DNA of 64,000 bases from Limnochorda pilosa (GCF_001544015.1 NZ_AP014924.1:2108001-2172000); one strand, 5' to 3'; shown: positions 50,035 through 59,320, counted from the first letter of the stretch. The notes: generated by a model not told the origin, from the sequence alone. Translations and numbers: made by a program.

Positions 50035-50733
50035 ATGCCCACATCTCCCTCGGAGGCGATGGTCTTGCCAGCGGCAATCTTCGACATGGACGGCGTCCTC
50101 ATCATCAGCAACCCCGCCCACCTGCAGGCGTGGAAGGAGTACGGCGGGCGGCATGGCCTCGAGATCTCCGACGAGATGTACTACCGTGCGTTTTCCGGCC
50201 GGCGGAACGACGAGGGGCTGGAGGAACTCTTCCCTGGCCGATTCACCCGCGAAGAGCGGCTGCAGCTCTCCGAGGCGAAGGAAGCCTACTACCGGGAGCA
50301 CTTCGCCCCCAAGCTTCAGCCCGTGCCGGGGGTGGTGGAGCTGGTCCGGGCCCTGGCGGACCGGCGCGTGCCCCTGGCCCTGGCCACTTCGGGACCGCGG
50401 GAGAACGCGGAACTGATCCTCCGGCAGCTGGGTCTCCGGGACCTCTTCGGGGTGCTGGTGGCCGGCTTCGACGTACCGGCGGCCAAGCCGGATCCCGCCA
50501 TCTTCTTGGAGGCAGCCCGGCAGCTCGGCACCCCGCCTGCGGAGTGCGTCGTCTTCGAGGACAGCCCGGCGGGCGTGGAGGCGGCCTCCCGCGCCGGCGC
50601 GCGCTGCGTGGCCGTGACCACCAGCGACCGGGCCGAGACCCTCCGCGACCGGGGCGCCCACCTGGTCGTGGACGACTTCACCCACCTGGACGTCGACGGG
50701 TTGCTGGGATCCAATGGAGTCCTGCCTCGCTGA
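50035..50733 (+). CDS. HAD-superfamily phosphatase/phosphoglucomutase-like
   Basis: Subfamily IA HAD protein of 232 residues: motif I AAIFDMDGVLIISNPAHLQA, cap domain, motif II LATSGPR, motif III lysine in AAKPDPAIFLEAA, motif IV VFEDSPAGVEAASRAG. The usual DTxPLH after motif I is ISNPAH here; the cap-domain histidine is kept. Candidates are beta-phosphoglucomutase or a sugar-phosphate phosphatase. ATG 50035 is chosen; an ATG at 50059 has GGAGGCG directly before it. Convergent with the YhaN-like gene, 23 bp apart. Confidence 0.92.
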   Translation: MPTSPSEAMVLPAAIFDMDGVLIISNPAHLQAWKEYGGRHGLEISDEMYYRAFSGRRNDEGLEELFPGRFTREERLQLSEAKEAYYREHFAPKLQPVPGVVELVRALADRRVPLALATSGPRENAELILRQLGLRDLFGVLVAGFDVPAAKPDPAIFLEAARQLGTPPAECVVFEDSPAGVEAASRAGARCVAVTTSDRAETLRDRGAHLVVDDFTHLDVDGLLGSNGVLPR

Positions 50734-50756
50734 GCAGCGTGGATGAAGGCCGGGGC

Positions 50757-53700
50757 CTACCTTCCCGGCACCGCGGACCGGGCACCCGTTCCCGTCCGGA
50801 TCAGCCGCTCCACGTGCTCCTGGGTCAGGAGACCTTGCCGGAGCTCACCCGCCACCGCCCCGAGCACCCGAGCGCGGACCTCCTCGGGCGCGAGCGGCTC
50901 CAGATCGTCCAGGTACCCCTGCTGCTCCAGGTGTTCGCGCAACTGATCGATGCTGCTCTGGCGAAACCGGGGGAGGGCACCCCGCTCCAGGGATTCCACG
51001 AGGAGGCGTGCATCGCCGCCATACTGCCGGGCCAACTCGGCCACGCGCGGCAGGAAGGTTCGGCTCACGGCCCCTGAGGCCGCCAGGGCGCCGGCATCCA
51101 CCGGCCGGCCGCGTCCGATCCGCCACGCCTGCAGGGTCGCCTCCAGCGCCCGGGCGGCGGCGAACGCCTGCCTGTAGATCCGGAGACCGTCCTCGCCCAG
51201 AAGGGCCTCGCTTCCCGGCTCCCCCAGGGTGTGCAGCGGGCCCCAGCGCTCGAGACCGTGGCGCAGCACACGGTAGAGGTCGCCGGCGGCGTCCAAGAGG
51301 TGCCACAGGTGGACGTGGCCCAGGTCGCTGGCGTAGGGGTCGATGCCGGGCACCTGCAGGAGCCGCCCGTACTCGGCGTAGGATCGGTCGCCGGGGGCAG
51401 GCACGGGGCGCGCCTCCAGGGCAGGTTCTTCAGGCAGGGGCCATCGCGTCGCCTCCTGCCCCCGGCGGAGGGCCGCCAGGTCCAGGAAGGCATGGGGTAC
51501 GTCGCTCCCCCGGAGGACCGACCGCCACTTGGCCACCTCGTCCATCTGCGCGGTGAAGTAGACGATCTGCCGTCCCTCGCAGGCCAGGGCCACCACTGCG
51601 TCCATCACCGCCCGGGCGCGTTCGTCGTCGCTGTTGGCCAGCACCTCGTCGAAGACCAGCGGCAGCCGCACGCCGTGCTCCTGGGTCTCCACGAAGGCCA
51701 CCCGCACCGCCAGCAGGAGCTGTACCCGGGTGCCGCTGGAGAGCTCTTCCAGCGAGCGGCCCTCGCCTGTCTCGCTTTCCACCGCCCGGAAGGCGGGACC
51801 CTCGCCGTCCTGCAGCTCCAGCCGGTACCTCCCGGCCGTGATCCGAGCGAAGACGTCCCGTGCCCTGTGGAACACCTGGGGACGCTCGCTGTCGCGGCTC
51901 AATTCCTGAACCGCGCTCGCCAGCACCCGCCCCAGCGCCATCCGAGCCTCCTGGCGGAAGAGCGCCCGCACCTGATCCCGCGCCTCCTCGTACCGGGCCA
52001 GGGCCTCCTCCAGGGCGTGCTGCTTCTTCGCCTGCTCCACCAGCGCCTCGATGCTGTGGATCTCCTTCGTGGCCTCTTCCAGGTGCTCCGCCGCGGCCGC
52101 GACCTCTTGCCGTGCCTGCTTCAGCTCTTCCCTGGGGCGGCCGGCCCACGGGACGATGCTCTCGCCGCTTCCCGGTTCGAGCTCCTGCACCCGGCGCCGG
52201 GCAAAGTCCCAGTCGCTCTGGAGACTCCGGTACTCCTCCAGCCGCTCGACCCACCGCCGTATCTGAGCCTCGTCGCCGAGATCGGCCGCATTCAACCCGA
52301 GCCTGGCAAAGACGGCTGCCCGCTCCTCCGCCACCCTCTGCGCCTGGTTCTTGGCCTGCTCCAGCTTCTCCTGAGCCTGGTCCGCGGCGTGCCGGGCGGC
52401 CTCCCATGCCTCCCGCCGCCGCCCCAGATCGTCGAGGGCAGCCACCGCGGCCTCCACCCCCCGGGGCTCTGCGTACCCGAAGGGCCGGAGGGCGGCGCCG
52501 AGAGCCGTCAAAAGGCGCTCTCTCTCCCGGCGCGACGCCTCGAGCGCCGCCTCGGCCTCCCGCACCTTCCGCTCCGCGGTTTGCCAGGAGCCGATGCGCT
52601 CCACCAGCCAGACCCATTCGTCGAAACCGGCTCCGGGCGGCAGCCCCACCCGGGCCGCCAGGCTCGCCCGCTCCGTGTCGAGCTCGGCCTGGCGGGCACC
52701 GAGGGTCGCCAGCTTCTGCAGCACCTCGGAACGCCGCGTCTTCCGATCCCTCGCCGCCTCGGCCTCGACCGCCTCCCGCTGGAGCACCTCCAGGCGGGCG
52801 GTCACGCCCTCCTCGCTCCAGACCTGGGGGCCCGCCAGATCGAGCCTTTCGAACTCCTGCCGGTGCAGGCTCCGCAGGTCCGGCGCCCGGCGCAGGAGCA
52901 GGGCGAGGAGGCCCCATCCCGTAGCCAGCCCCAGGAGCAGAGCGAGCAGCGCTGCAACCGGCGGCCCCCCCACCGCCACGAACCCGCCCGCCCCGACCAG
53001 GAGGGCGACGGCTACGGAGGTCATGGCCGTCCGGCGCATGCGCGACACCGTCCCGGGATCCGGCCCCCGCAGCCACCCCGAGAGGGAACGCATCCCCTGC
53101 CACAGCCGGTCCGGGTCCGGCGGTTCGGTTTCGTCGCCCAGCCGGCCGAGCTCCTCCTCCACCGAGGCACGCTCGCCCCAGAGCTTCGCCTCGGTCCGAG
53201 CATGCTTGCCCAGCTCCTGCAGGCCAGGGAGTGCCAGGGTCGCGAGGCGGTTCCGTACGACGGCGCCGCCCAGGCTTCGCTCCTCGGCCGCGAGGACCGC
53301 CTTGGCCTCGGCCTGGCGCCGCTCGGCGTCCCGGCAGGTCCGGTCCAGCTCCCGCAGCCTGTCGAGGGTCTCCCGGAAGGCGCTCAGCTGCTCGTACCGG
53401 AGGCCGTCGCCTGGGAGGTTCGCCCCGGACAGCCGCAGGCGGGCTTCCTCCAGGCTCGCTTCCGCCTGCCGCCGGGCCTGTTCCGCTGCTTCCGCCTGCT
53501 CCCGGAGACGATCCAGACGCTCCTTCTCGTCGCCCACCAGGCGACCCATCCACTCGGGGAAGGCTTTCATCTGACCCGTGAGCGCCGCCTTGGCATCCCG
53601 GGCGTCGGCCAGCTCGAGGGCACGATCCAGCGCCTGCGCCCCGCCCACGGCTGCAGCCGCCTTCTCCTGCTCGCTCCGGAGCCGGGCCAGCATCAGCTCC

Positions 53701-54242
53701 TGCGCCCGCAGGTCCTCCTGCACGCGCCGGGCTTCATCCACTTGCTTCCGGGCGCTGCGGAGCGCGTCCCCCACCGCCTGCCGGCCCGAGACCCTGCCGT
53801 TGAACCCCAGGCGGGCTGCGGCGGCGGCCACGTCGTAGCCGCCGGCGGACTCGCGGGCGATCTGCTCCGCGAAGCTCCTGTCGTCGGCTTGAAGGAGCTC
53901 GGTCAGAGAAAGGCGGTACCGGTCCCGGGCGATGCCCGGCGGGAAAGCCGGCGGCTCCGCGGGCAGACCGTCCCGCTGGCAGGCGCGACGGGTCGTGTCC
54001 AGATCTACCGTCCAGCGGGCGCCGTCGAGGAGGTAGCGCCCGAAGAGCGAGGCCTCTGGCTGGACGGCATCGTCCGGCCAGAGGATCGACTCGATGGCGC
54101 GGGCGGTGGTGGTCTTCCCCGCGCCGTTGGGCCCGTAGACGACGTTGACACCCGGCGAGAGCCCGTCGACGGTGAAGCCGGCGCGCCGGAAGCCCGGGGT
54201 GCGGCGGACCTCGATCCGTTCCAGCGCCAGGTGCCCGCTCAC
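50757..54242 (-). CDS. YhaN-like SMC/Rad50-type ATPase
   Basis: AAA-type ATPase of 1161 residues, partner of the YhaO-like nuclease; such pairs act in DNA end processing. GTG 54242 overlaps the nuclease stop by 4 nt. Walker A GPNGAGKT is at 37-44. Long coiled coils (about 160-390 and 480-760, very rich in Glu, Arg, Ala) flank two hydrophobic segments at about 406-450 (AMTSVAVALLVGAGGFVAVG, LLALLLGLATGWGLLALLL), which suggest membrane anchoring as in YhaN proteins. The signature LEELSSGTRVQLLLAVRV (about 831-848) and Walker B LPLVFDEVLANSDDE (about 860-874) follow. A further 280-residue helical C-terminal domain is larger than I expect for the family. Confidence 0.9.
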   Translation of the reverse strand: MSGHLALERIEVRRTPGFRRAGFTVDGLSPGVNVVYGPNGAGKTTTARAIESILWPDDAVQPEASLFGRYLLDGARWTVDLDTTRRACQRDGLPAEPPAFPPGIARDRYRLSLTELLQADDRSFAEQIARESAGGYDVAAAAARLGFNGRVSGRQAVGDALRSARKQVDEARRVQEDLRAQELMLARLRSEQEKAAAAVGGAQALDRALELADARDAKAALTGQMKAFPEWMGRLVGDEKERLDRLREQAEAAEQARRQAEASLEEARLRLSGANLPGDGLRYEQLSAFRETLDRLRELDRTCRDAERRQAEAKAVLAAEERSLGGAVVRNRLATLALPGLQELGKHARTEAKLWGERASVEEELGRLGDETEPPDPDRLWQGMRSLSGWLRGPDPGTVSRMRRTAMTSVAVALLVGAGGFVAVGGPPVAALLALLLGLATGWGLLALLLRRAPDLRSLHRQEFERLDLAGPQVWSEEGVTARLEVLQREAVEAEAARDRKTRRSEVLQKLATLGARQAELDTERASLAARVGLPPGAGFDEWVWLVERIGSWQTAERKVREAEAALEASRRERERLLTALGAALRPFGYAEPRGVEAAVAALDDLGRRREAWEAARHAADQAQEKLEQAKNQAQRVAEERAAVFARLGLNAADLGDEAQIRRWVERLEEYRSLQSDWDFARRRVQELEPGSGESIVPWAGRPREELKQARQEVAAAAEHLEEATKEIHSIEALVEQAKKQHALEEALARYEEARDQVRALFRQEARMALGRVLASAVQELSRDSERPQVFHRARDVFARITAGRYRLELQDGEGPAFRAVESETGEGRSLEELSSGTRVQLLLAVRVAFVETQEHGVRLPLVFDEVLANSDDERARAVMDAVVALACEGRQIVYFTAQMDEVAKWRSVLRGSDVPHAFLDLAALRRGQEATRWPLPEEPALEARPVPAPGDRSYAEYGRLLQVPGIDPYASDLGHVHLWHLLDAAGDLYRVLRHGLERWGPLHTLGEPGSEALLGEDGLRIYRQAFAAARALEATLQAWRIGRGRPVDAGALAASGAVSRTFLPRVAELARQYGGDARLLVESLERGALPRFRQSSIDQLREHLEQQGYLDDLEPLAPEEVRARVLGAVAGELRQGLLTQEHVERLIRTGTGARSAVPGR

Positions 54243-55543
54243 GGTGCCGCGCCATCCGCCTTCTGGGCCAAGAGCTCGTCCAGCAGCAGGAGGCCCTGGC
54301 GTTCGATCTCCCCCGCCAGATCCTGGTCGGACGCGGCGAGGTCCGCCAGCAGCTCGTCCCGAGGGATCTCGCGGTAGGGCAGCCGGCTCGCGAGGGTCTC
54401 GAGCTCCTGCCGGGCCCGGTCCAGCACCTGCCGCACCGGATCCGCTCCCGGGGAGCGCAGGCCCCGGAGGAGCCCCGCGAGCGAGGCCGGCGGGCCCGAG
54501 GCCCCGGACAGTTGAGCCAGGTCCCACATGGGGCGCGTCTCCACGCGCACCTCGTCCAGGGTGGCGGTCGCCGAACCGTGGGGAACCGCCAGGTCCTCCA
54601 TGGCCGCACGCAGGTGCTCTTCGAGCCGGCGGTGGGCCGGGGTGCGGCCCGTCAGCCGCACCCGGCAGACCAGGTGCCGCAGGGCCCCACCCGTCTCGGG
54701 CGCCACCTGGCCGAGGCGGAAGCGAAGGGCCTCGGCCAGGCGGCGGTCCACCTCGTCCTCGCCTCGAGCCCCCGCCACGTCGACCTCGAGGACCTCGTAG
54801 CGCACCCGGGAGAGGGGCACCTGCCGGGCCGCCACCCGTCCCCCGGAGGTCACCTCGAGCAGCCAGGGGCCGTGCGGGCCGGGCTCCTTGGGGCTCAACG
54901 CCAGGGGTGAGCCCGGGTAGAGGATGCCCGCCTTCCCCGGCTCTCCGTGGAGCGCCGGCGCGTGGACGTGGCCCAGCATCCAGAAGGAGGCCGGCAGCCG
55001 CCGCAAGTCCGCAGCCTCCACCGGGGCGTAGGGGCTTCCGGGTTGATCCAGGTCCCCGTGCAGGACCCCGAGGAGCACGCCGTCCCCGGGAGACGGGAGG
55101 TCGTAGGCGGCCAGGGGATCGCGGGGGTACCGCTCCGAGGGGAAGGACCAGCCGTCCAGGTGAACGACCTGGTCACCGGCAGCCAGGGTGAGCCGCTCCC
55201 AGCGCTCCTCCCTCCCCAGCAGTCGGAACCGGTCCGGCTTGAAGCTCTCGGCCAGCCTGGGGAGCACGTCGAAGTCGTGGTTGCCGGCCACGGCCACCAC
55301 CGGGACGCCCTGCGCCGCCAGCGCGCCGATGCCCTGCTCCAGCGGCCCGAAGGCTTCGAAGTAGCGGTTGTCCCGATCGACCACGTCCCCGGTGAGGACC
55401 ACCAGGTCCACCCGGCGCTCGATGGCCAGCCCAACCACGTCCCACCACGCCTGGGCCGCGGAGAGGTCGCCCGGGTTCGCCCTCGCGGGAACCCGCGTCG
55501 CCCGGCGTCCGATGTGGATGTCCCCCGTGCAGAGGATTCTCAT
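54239..55543 (-). CDS. YhaO/SbcD-like DNA exonuclease
   Basis: Calcineurin-type metallophosphoesterase of 434 residues: motif I CTGDIHIGR, motif II LTGDVVDRDNRYFEAFG, motif III AVAGNHDFDVLPRL, motif IV LLGVLHGDLDQ, motif V LGHVHAPALHG, all the metal ligands of Mre11/SbcD. The C-terminal 200 residues are a capping/partner-binding region. ATG 55543 is preceded by GAGGGAGCC. Coupled to the ATPase gene by a 4-nt overlap, so a stable nuclease-ATPase complex is likely. The role in recombination or repair is from family knowledge. Confidence 0.92.
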   Translation of the reverse strand: MRILCTGDIHIGRRATRVPARANPGDLSAAQAWWDVVGLAIERRVDLVVLTGDVVDRDNRYFEAFGPLEQGIGALAAQGVPVVAVAGNHDFDVLPRLAESFKPDRFRLLGREERWERLTLAAGDQVVHLDGWSFPSERYPRDPLAAYDLPSPGDGVLLGVLHGDLDQPGSPYAPVEAADLRRLPASFWMLGHVHAPALHGEPGKAGILYPGSPLALSPKEPGPHGPWLLEVTSGGRVAARQVPLSRVRYEVLEVDVAGARGEDEVDRRLAEALRFRLGQVAPETGGALRHLVCRVRLTGRTPAHRRLEEHLRAAMEDLAVPHGSATATLDEVRVETRPMWDLAQLSGASGPPASLAGLLRGLRSPGADPVRQVLDRARQELETLASRLPYREIPRDELLADLAASDQDLAGEIERQGLLLLDELLAQKADGAAP

Positions 55544-56001
55544 GAACCGGCTCCCTCACGGCTGCACCGCTGGCCATCCTGGCGCAGCGACCGCGCCCGC
55601 AGAGCGGCGGAAGCGGCCAAGGTCAACGGTCCATCCCTTCGTGGGCGCGGGCCTGAGGTCCTTCCATCCGGGTGGACAGGCGGCCGCTCGCAGGATCCTC
55701 GAGAGGATGGCGCCATCTCTCGGCAGCTCTGGCAGGACCGCAGAACACCGGGGCATTTTCCTCAGCCTGGGCTACCGGCTGTGACGTCGCTGTCTGCCCA
55801 CGTTCCGGGTTCTGTTCATCGTCCCCCGCGGCTTCCCCCTGGCTGGAACCGCTCAACACCCCTGCCTCCCTTGCCGACAGTAGCGGTAGCAGTGATACAG
55901 TGGTCGTGCAAGATTCCGAGCGCGTGCCGTGTCGCACCGCGCCGGCGGTTCGGCGTGTCTGGGCGATGGGCACAAGGTTCGGTGTCGAGGGGGAACCCGG
56001 A
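55544..56001. other. Intergenic region between divergent yhaO-like and wzz-like genes
   Basis: No gene seen in 458 bp. A possible plus-strand promoter is TTGCCG (55871-55876), 17 nt, GATACA (55894-55899), about 100 bp before the Wzz-like start. The rest shows no repeats or structures I could support. Confidence 0.45.
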
Positions 56002-56832
56002 ATGGCGCAAGAGGCGCCTCTACCCACGTCTTACGACGACGAGATCGACCTGCGGGCCCTGGTGGAGGTCCTTCTGCGGCGAAGGTCCCTCATCCTCGGC
56101 CTGGTGGCGGTGGCCGTAGCAACGGCCGCCGCGCTGAGCTACTTCGTGCTGCCCCCGGTCTACGAGTCGGAGGTACGCCTCTTCCTACCCCGCATCGACG
56201 AGGACCTGAGCATGACCCCCGAGCAGTACGCTCGCTTCGCCGTGAGCGAGCCGGTGCTCGAACCCGTGCGGACCTCGCTGGCCCCCAACGTGCCCATCCA
56301 GGCCTTCGCTAAGCGGTTCTCCGTGAAACTGGACGGAGGCGCCACCGTTCTCGAGGTGAGGGCGTCCGCCCCTACGGCGGAAGAGAGCCGCCGGTTGACC
56401 GCCCGTTGGCTCGACGCGTTCACCGCCGGCGTCCGGGAGCGCGTGGAACGCCGGCTGAACCAGGCCCTCGCCGAAGCCGAGGCGAACGTGGCGTCCATGC
56501 GAGCCGGCCTGGAAGCCGTGGGGGATGCGCTAGCCCTCGAGACCGGCCAGCGCGACCTGGCCCTGGAGATCGCCTCAGCGGCGGCCTACGGCCAGGAGTA
56601 CGGCACCGCGCTGCGGGAGCGCGGCCGGCTGCTGGAGATCCAGGCGAACCTGCCCTCGCGCCTGCGCCCCGAGATGCTCCTCTCCCCCGCGCTGCCCACT
56701 GCACCGTCGTCGCCTCGCAAGCTCCTGAACCTGACGGTGGCGGCGGTGCTGGCGGGAATGATCGGCGTCTTCCTGGCCTTCGGCATCGAGTGGTGGAAGG
56801 GATCTGCCCCTGGCCCCAGCCCTACGCAGTGA
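56002..56832 (+). CDS. Wzz/chain-length-determinant-like membrane protein
   Basis: Inner-membrane protein of 276 residues that would control polysaccharide chain length or export. ATG 56002 follows GAGGGGG. The N-terminal region DDEIDLRALVEVLLRRRSLI leads into a first membrane helix (LGLVAVAVATAAALSYFVLP, about 36-55); a second one is near the C-terminus (LLNLTVAAVLAGMIGVFLAF). The loop between is coiled-coil and begins VYESEVRLFLP, as in Wzz/BY-kinase modulators. The usual proline-rich motif before the second helix is present (PALPTAPSSPRK). The last 11 bp overlap the convergent glycosyltransferase gene. Confidence 0.88.
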   Translation: MAQEAPLPTSYDDEIDLRALVEVLLRRRSLILGLVAVAVATAAALSYFVLPPVYESEVRLFLPRIDEDLSMTPEQYARFAVSEPVLEPVRTSLAPNVPIQAFAKRFSVKLDGGATVLEVRASAPTAEESRRLTARWLDAFTAGVRERVERRLNQALAEAEANVASMRAGLEAVGDALALETGQRDLALEIASAAAYGQEYGTALRERGRLLEIQANLPSRLRPEMLLSPALPTAPSSPRKLLNLTVAAVLAGMIGVFLAFGIEWWKGSAPGPSPTQ

Positions 56833-58066
56833 GCACTTGGCCGCGCAGGAGCCTGTCCACCACCCGTCGGGCAATGGCCTCGCTCGCTCCCGGCGGGCCC
56901 ATGCGCTGCCGCCCGGCCGCCGCCATCCGGCGGTAGCGGGCCGGGTCCTGCAGGATCGCGAGGGCTTCCTCGGCCAGGGCGGCCGGGCTCGCTTCGGTCA
57001 CGGCCAGGGCTTCTCCCAGCAGCCGTTGCTGCGCAGCCAGGAAGGAGCGTGTCACCTGGGTGCCTGGGCTCGGGCAGGAGACCACCGGCCTGCCGAGCCC
57101 CACCGCCTGCTCGACCGCCGTGCCCGCCTGACCGATGGCCAGCGTGGCCAGGTGGATCAGCTCCGCGAAGGCACCCACGAAGAGGGAAAGCTCCAGACCC
57201 TCGGGCCCTTGCAGCACGACCCCAGGCGCCGCCAGGTGACCCGCTTCCCGCACCCGCCAACCCACCCGAGCCAGCGCCGGGCGCAGGCCTTCCACCGGTT
57301 GCCATGGAGCCCACGCCACCGCCCCCCGGACGCGCCCGCCTGTCCGGTGGTACAGGAGGCGCAGGGCCTCCAGCTGGTCCGGCAGGTTGCGGACGGCATC
57401 CTGGCGGCTTCCCGGTAACAGCACGATCAGGGGCATCTGCCCGTCCAAGGACTCGGCACCCAGGGCTGCCTGCATCCGGCCGAGCAGGGTCCGGTCCGGC
57501 GCCAGGTCGTCCATCATGGGGTTTCCCACGTACTCGCTGGCGATCCCCGCCAGGCGGAGGAGGTTCCGCGTCTCGGGGTCCCGCACGAAGGCCTGAACGT
57601 CCCCACGGCGCAGAGGGCGCCACCAGCCGGGATGCACCGGATACCCGCTCGGGCCGGCACTGTGCACCGAGTAGGCGATGGCCGCCCAGCTCATGGGCTT
57701 CTTGAGGATGAAGCGGTTGAGGTAGACGCTGAAGAGGTCGCCCACGCCGAGGACGGCGTCCCACTCGTCCCGGTGACGGCGGAGGTAGGCCATCTGGCGA
57801 AGGAGGAGGCGGGGCCACCCGGCCCGCAGGTCCATCAGCGTGTTCTTCAAGCTCAAGTAGGCGAAGCCGCCACTGGGAAGTTCGCCCTGCACGCCCACCA
57901 CGTGGATGCCCGCCCGCCGGTAGGCGTCGCCCGCGCCGATGGTGGGAAACGCCACGATGCGGAGCCGCTCGCCGGCACGGGTCCCGATGCGCTGCGCGAG
58001 ACGCCGGCCCACTACGTCCTCCCCGTGGCCGTTGCTCAGAATCAGGAGGGTTTTCGTCGGTTTCAC
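56822..58066 (-). CDS. LpxB-related glycosyltransferase (lipid-A-disaccharide-synthase-like)
   Basis: GT-B glycosyltransferase of about 414 residues from GTG 58066; GTG 58099 would add 11. The start KTLLILSNGHGEDVVGRRLA is the UDP-sugar-binding loop of the LpxB-related group found also in cyanobacteria. Later features: LGVGDLFSVYLNRFIL, YVGNPMMDD, IVLLPGSRQDAVRNLPDQLE, and the C-terminal donor site IGQAGTAVEQAVGLGRPVV. It is not LpxB itself (no other lipid-A genes are seen), so the product may be another glycolipid or polysaccharide. It is convergent with the Wzz-like gene, with an 11-bp overlap. Confidence 0.82.
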   Translation of the reverse strand: MKPTKTLLILSNGHGEDVVGRRLAQRIGTRAGERLRIVAFPTIGAGDAYRRAGIHVVGVQGELPSGGFAYLSLKNTLMDLRAGWPRLLLRQMAYLRRHRDEWDAVLGVGDLFSVYLNRFILKKPMSWAAIAYSVHSAGPSGYPVHPGWWRPLRRGDVQAFVRDPETRNLLRLAGIASEYVGNPMMDDLAPDRTLLGRMQAALGAESLDGQMPLIVLLPGSRQDAVRNLPDQLEALRLLYHRTGGRVRGAVAWAPWQPVEGLRPALARVGWRVREAGHLAAPGVVLQGPEGLELSLFVGAFAELIHLATLAIGQAGTAVEQAVGLGRPVVSCPSPGTQVTRSFLAAQQRLLGEALAVTEASPAALAEEALAILQDPARYRRMAAAGRQRMGPPGASEAIARRVVDRLLRGQVLTA

Positions 58067-58264
58067 GCCCAGACTGCCCCCGTCGGCCCGCGCGTTCACG
58101 CGTTCAGGCCCGGTCTCAGGCTCGATCCGCCCCGTACCTCCATTCGGCTCGCGGCACGGTCATCCTTTAGACGGGAGGTTCTTCACCCCCCGAGGCCGAA
58201 CGGTGGCTTCGGTGCCGCGCTGTGCCGTGTCCAGGCCCGTCGAAAAGCGAGGCGGTTCGTGTCC

Positions 58265-58520
58265 ATGATCCTCGTCGTCGGCCCCAACCTGTCGGTCGAC
58301 CGGACCCTCGACGTTCCGGGCTTCCAAACCGGGCGGATCTTCCGGAGTGGCCGCCCTGGGGCACGGCCTGCACCAGGGGTTACCGCTCCCGGAGCTGCTT
58401 GCCTCGGCGGTGGCCGCCGGAACCAGCGACGTGACCACCTTTGGTGGCGGCGTGGTGACGCCGGACGGGGTGAGCGAGGTGCGGGCCCGGGTGACCGTGC
58501 GGCTGTGGCAGCGCGGCTGA
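58265..58520 (+). pseudogene. PfkB-family kinase remnant, middle deleted
   Basis: ATG 58265 starts a normal 1-phosphofructokinase/tagatose-kinase-like N-terminus (MILVVGPNLSVDRTLDVPGF, QTGRIFRSG). Near 58345 it jumps by frame to the C-terminal end of such a kinase: AALGHGLHQGLPLPELLASA, VAAGTSDVTTFGGGVV, VTVRLWQRG and stop. About 220 residues including the GAGD catalytic motif are missing. Confidence 0.75.
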
Positions 58521-58776
58521 GCCCTGACTTCCGATCGCGCCGGCGCCTTCAGCTTCCCCAGCTGTGCGTGTCTTTCCGGCCGCTGCGCTGTCCGCTTCCT
58601 GCTGGTAGTACCCCAAGGCTCTGCCGCCTGCCATAGCCATCGGTCGGCCTCTCGCCAGTCGATGCCATCCGTTCCAGACGTTTTCTCGCGCCTGCTCCGT
58701 GGGAGGTGATCTCCCCCGGCCCCGAAGGGAGAGACTCACTCCTGGCACCACGAGACCACCAGGAGGAGTGAAGCAG

Positions 58777-58962
58777 ATGGCGCACGTGACGGCGATCGAG
58801 CTCCAATCGCTCCGGCATCTTCTGGGTGAGGAAACGCTCGGAATGGCCAAGCTTGGAACCTACGCCCAGAACTGCCAGGATCCCCAGCTCAAGTCCCAGT
58901 TCCAGAAGCTGCTGAACGAATGCCAGCAGGAGGGCCAGAAGCTCCTGCAGATCCTGGGCTAG
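58777..58962 (+). CDS. Small spore-coat-like protein
   Basis: A 61-residue helical protein (AIELQSLRHLLGEETLGMAK, CQDPQLKSQFQKLLNECQQE) that resembles the short partners encoded next to CotF-type coat proteins. ATG 58777 follows AGGAGGAGTG. It is 69 bp upstream of the CotF-like gene on the same strand. Expected to be made late in sporulation in the mother cell; no sporulation-sigma promoter was identified in the 256 bp before it. Confidence 0.78.
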   Translation: MAHVTAIELQSLRHLLGEETLGMAKLGTYAQNCQDPQLKSQFQKLLNECQQEGQKLLQILG

Positions 58963-59031
58963 ACCGGGGCCGCACCCCAACGGTCGGAGAGCTCCGTGCG
59001 AGGAGTTACAGACGAGGAGGGCACAGAAGAG

Positions 59032-59313
59032 ATGTTGCAGGACAAAGAGATGGCCGCCGACATCCAGGACATGCTGAAGCACCAGACGGTCGCCTTCACG
59101 CGGGCGGCCATCGAATCCTCGGACCCGAACATCCGCCAGGCGTTCGTTCAGATGCGATCCGCCAAGGAGCGGGCCCACTGGGAGATGTACCAGCTCAACG
59201 AGCAGAAGGGCTGGTACCTGCCCGCCGGCCCCGCGGACCACGCCGAGGTGAACCGGGTGAAGGGCTTCTTCCAGAGCGCCCTCGACCAGACGGCCCAGCC
59301 GGCTCTACGGTAA
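59032..59313 (+). CDS. CotF-family spore coat protein
   Basis: A 93-residue coat-F-domain protein: DKEMAADIQDMLKHQTVAFT, RAAIESSDPNIRQAFVQMRS, HWEMYQLNEQKGWYLPAG. The GWYxPA ending is typical of the family. ATG 59032 is preceded by AGGAGGGCAC and AGAAGAG; GTG 58996 is an alternative. Together with its small neighbour it shows that the organism forms, or descends from formers of, endospores. Confidence 0.88.
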   Translation: MLQDKEMAADIQDMLKHQTVAFTRAAIESSDPNIRQAFVQMRSAKERAHWEMYQLNEQKGWYLPAGPADHAEVNRVKGFFQSALDQTAQPALR

Positions 59314-59320
59314 CCCTGCG

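Noticed and set aside
51231-54377. A stop-free plus-strand frame of more than 1000 codons antisense to the YhaN-like gene.
   Set aside because: Low-complexity, His/Pro/Gln-rich translation with no domain, caused by high GC and codon bias of the real minus-strand gene with Walker A, signature and Walker B.
56822-58066. True LpxB and therefore lipid A synthesis.
   Set aside because: Only the LpxB-related GT fold is supported; no other lipid-A gene is present in the window.
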